Below, one piece after another: positions 4,964-5,745 of a stretch of 5,745 bases of DNA. Origin of the DNA: CAUZEO01 sp963578625 (GTDB lineage Bacteria; Verrucomicrobiota; Kiritimatiellia; SLOV01). A program made the translations under genes and the position numbers. The stretch is taken from assembly GCA_963578625.1 (NCBI GenBank), contig CAUZEO010000338.1, positions 1 to 5,745 of the forward strand. Reading direction: 5' to 3'. Below the pieces are notes generated by a model. That model saw only the letters and a program-made list of their open reading frames with translations. It searched no databases and was not told the origin of the DNA. Each line of letters opens with the position of its first letter. Position 1 is the stretch's first letter.

Positions 4964-5745
4964 ATGCGAACGGTTTCCAGAATCGATTGGAAGCGGGCTG
5001 TAAAGGTTGAGCGTTTCTCTTTGCGGCGGATTTCTGAATCGAAGGGGTTTACCCTCATCGAGCTGTTGGTGGTGATTGCGATCATTGCCGTGCTGGCGGC
5101 TCTGTTGATGCCCGCGGTGCAGCAGGCGATGGAGAGGGCAAGGCTGACCTATTGCATCAATAATCTGAAACAGACGGGCATGGCCATCGCCCTCTTCGCC
5201 GGCGACCATAATGACCAGCTCCTCCCACTCTGGAAACAGGATTACCCGGGCGGACCCGGTGGACTCACGTGGTGCAAGAGCCTCACGGGGATCAAGAGCA
5301 CCTGGCATAAACCGACCGACTATCTGCCTACGCCGACCCCGGAGACGTTCGAGAGCGGCAATCACATCCTGTTGTGCCCCTCCCGCATGCGGCAAAGCTC
5401 CGATGGCAATTTGACGGGAAATTTTGCATTCGGCTACGACAACTCTCACTACGCATACAACTCCCACCTCGGATGGGCGCCATGGGGTCGCGGCGCCGAC
5501 TTCGTGGGCTCCGTAGTTTGCGCGAAGTACTTTGGGATGACCAACGTCAACGGCATGAACTTGTATGATGCCGTTGCGCCCACCAAGGTCTTCATTCTCT
5601 GCCACAACGGCAGCGGCGAGGATCTCGGTGAGTTCTCCGGCCGCGGATTCAGCGTCTGGAGCAATGGCCGGGACGATAGGGCGCCCCTGGGTACGGCCAT
5701 TGCCGGATACCCCCACAATGAAGCCAATCCACTGTTGTATGTGGA
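4964..5745 (+). CDS. Pseudopilin with prepilin leader and H-X9-DG-type C-terminus, cut by window end
   Basis: Type II secretion/type IV pilus-like pseudopilin; the frame stays open through the window edge (260 complete codons). The leader ends in Lys27-Gly28, with cleavage expected before Phe29 by a PilD-type prepilin peptidase. FTLIELL follows, with the conserved Glu33 at mature position 5, and one hydrophobic helix to about residue 49 before Pro50 anchors it in the inner membrane. ARLTYCINNLKQ (59-70) and LLCPS around 5368 are typical of the pseudopilins abundant in Planctomycetes, Verrucomicrobia and Lentisphaerae. His251 (5714) is followed by nine residues and a GA. codon, matching the H-X9-DG signature, so only a short tail should be missing. 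ATG 4964 gives a long 28-residue basic leader; TTG 5021 would give a more usual 9-residue one, and GTG 4949 is also open. No start has a clear ribosome site. It is functionally unrelated to the upstream operon. Confidence 0.88.
   Translation, partial: MRTVSRIDWKRAVKVERFSLRRISESKGFTLIELLVVIAIIAVLAALLMPAVQQAMERARLTYCINNLKQTGMAIALFAGDHNDQLLPLWKQDYPGGPGGLTWCKSLTGIKSTWHKPTDYLPTPTPETFESGNHILLCPSRMRQSSDGNLTGNFAFGYDNSHYAYNSHLGWAPWGRGADFVGSVVCAKYFGMTNVNGMNLYDAVAPTKVFILCHNGSGEDLGEFSGRGFSVWSNGRDDRAPLGTAIAGYPHNEANPLLYV

Noticed and set aside
4958..5716. A 252-codon open frame on the - strand opposite the pseudopilin gene
   Set aside because: It is the antisense of a clearly coding frame with leader, helix and H-X9-D signature. 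Its translation shows no recognisable domain.

Overview
The window looks like a stretch of bacterial chromosome of moderately high GC (judged by eye, not computed). It carries the distal part of a nucleotide-sugar biosynthesis operon, a short gene-free spacer, and the start of a pseudopilin gene. All genes are on the + strand. The best taxonomic clue is the last gene. It has a type IV prepilin leader, a 'YCINNLKQ' motif just after the membrane helix, and near the window edge a histidine followed nine residues later by a GA. codon. That is the H-X9-D(G) pattern of the large pseudopilin families of Planctomycetes, Verrucomicrobia, Lentisphaerae and relatives, so a PVC-superphylum bacterium is the most likely source (inference).

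Positions 1-4803 form one tightly packed operon. In order it holds a sugar C-methyltransferase (5' end outside the window), a DegT/DnrJ/EryC1/StrS PLP aminotransferase, a 36-codon fragment that matches only the N-terminus of dTDP-4-dehydrorhamnose 3,5-epimerase-like proteins, and three different extended short-chain dehydrogenase/reductase (SDR) proteins. Three junctions are 4-nt stop/start overlaps (GTGA, ATGA, GTGA) and the fragment's start overlaps the preceding stop by 8 nt. The only junction without overlap lies right after the fragment, which suggests an internal deletion there.

Read as a pathway, the set resembles the later steps of dTDP-(epi)vancosamine or tetronitrose synthesis: amination of a keto-deoxysugar, C-methylation, optional 3,5- or 5-epimerisation, then 4-keto reduction. 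No nucleotidyltransferase or 4,6-dehydratase is visible, and none of the three SDRs has the Thr-Asp-Glu signature of an RmlB-type dehydratase, so the early steps must be encoded elsewhere. The likely product is an activated, branched, possibly amino-deoxy sugar for a surface polysaccharide or glycan. The exact sugar cannot be read from the sequence.

Positions 4804-4963 hold no convincing gene. They contain a perfect 8-bp hairpin, a wider inverted repeat spanning a T7 run, and a short tandem repeat of TTGGCCGGG. From 4964 to the window end runs the pseudopilin gene, open through the edge. I see no RNA gene, CRISPR array, insertion sequence or clearly new system. The most interesting points are the truncated epimerase remnant and the unusual run of three divergent SDR genes.
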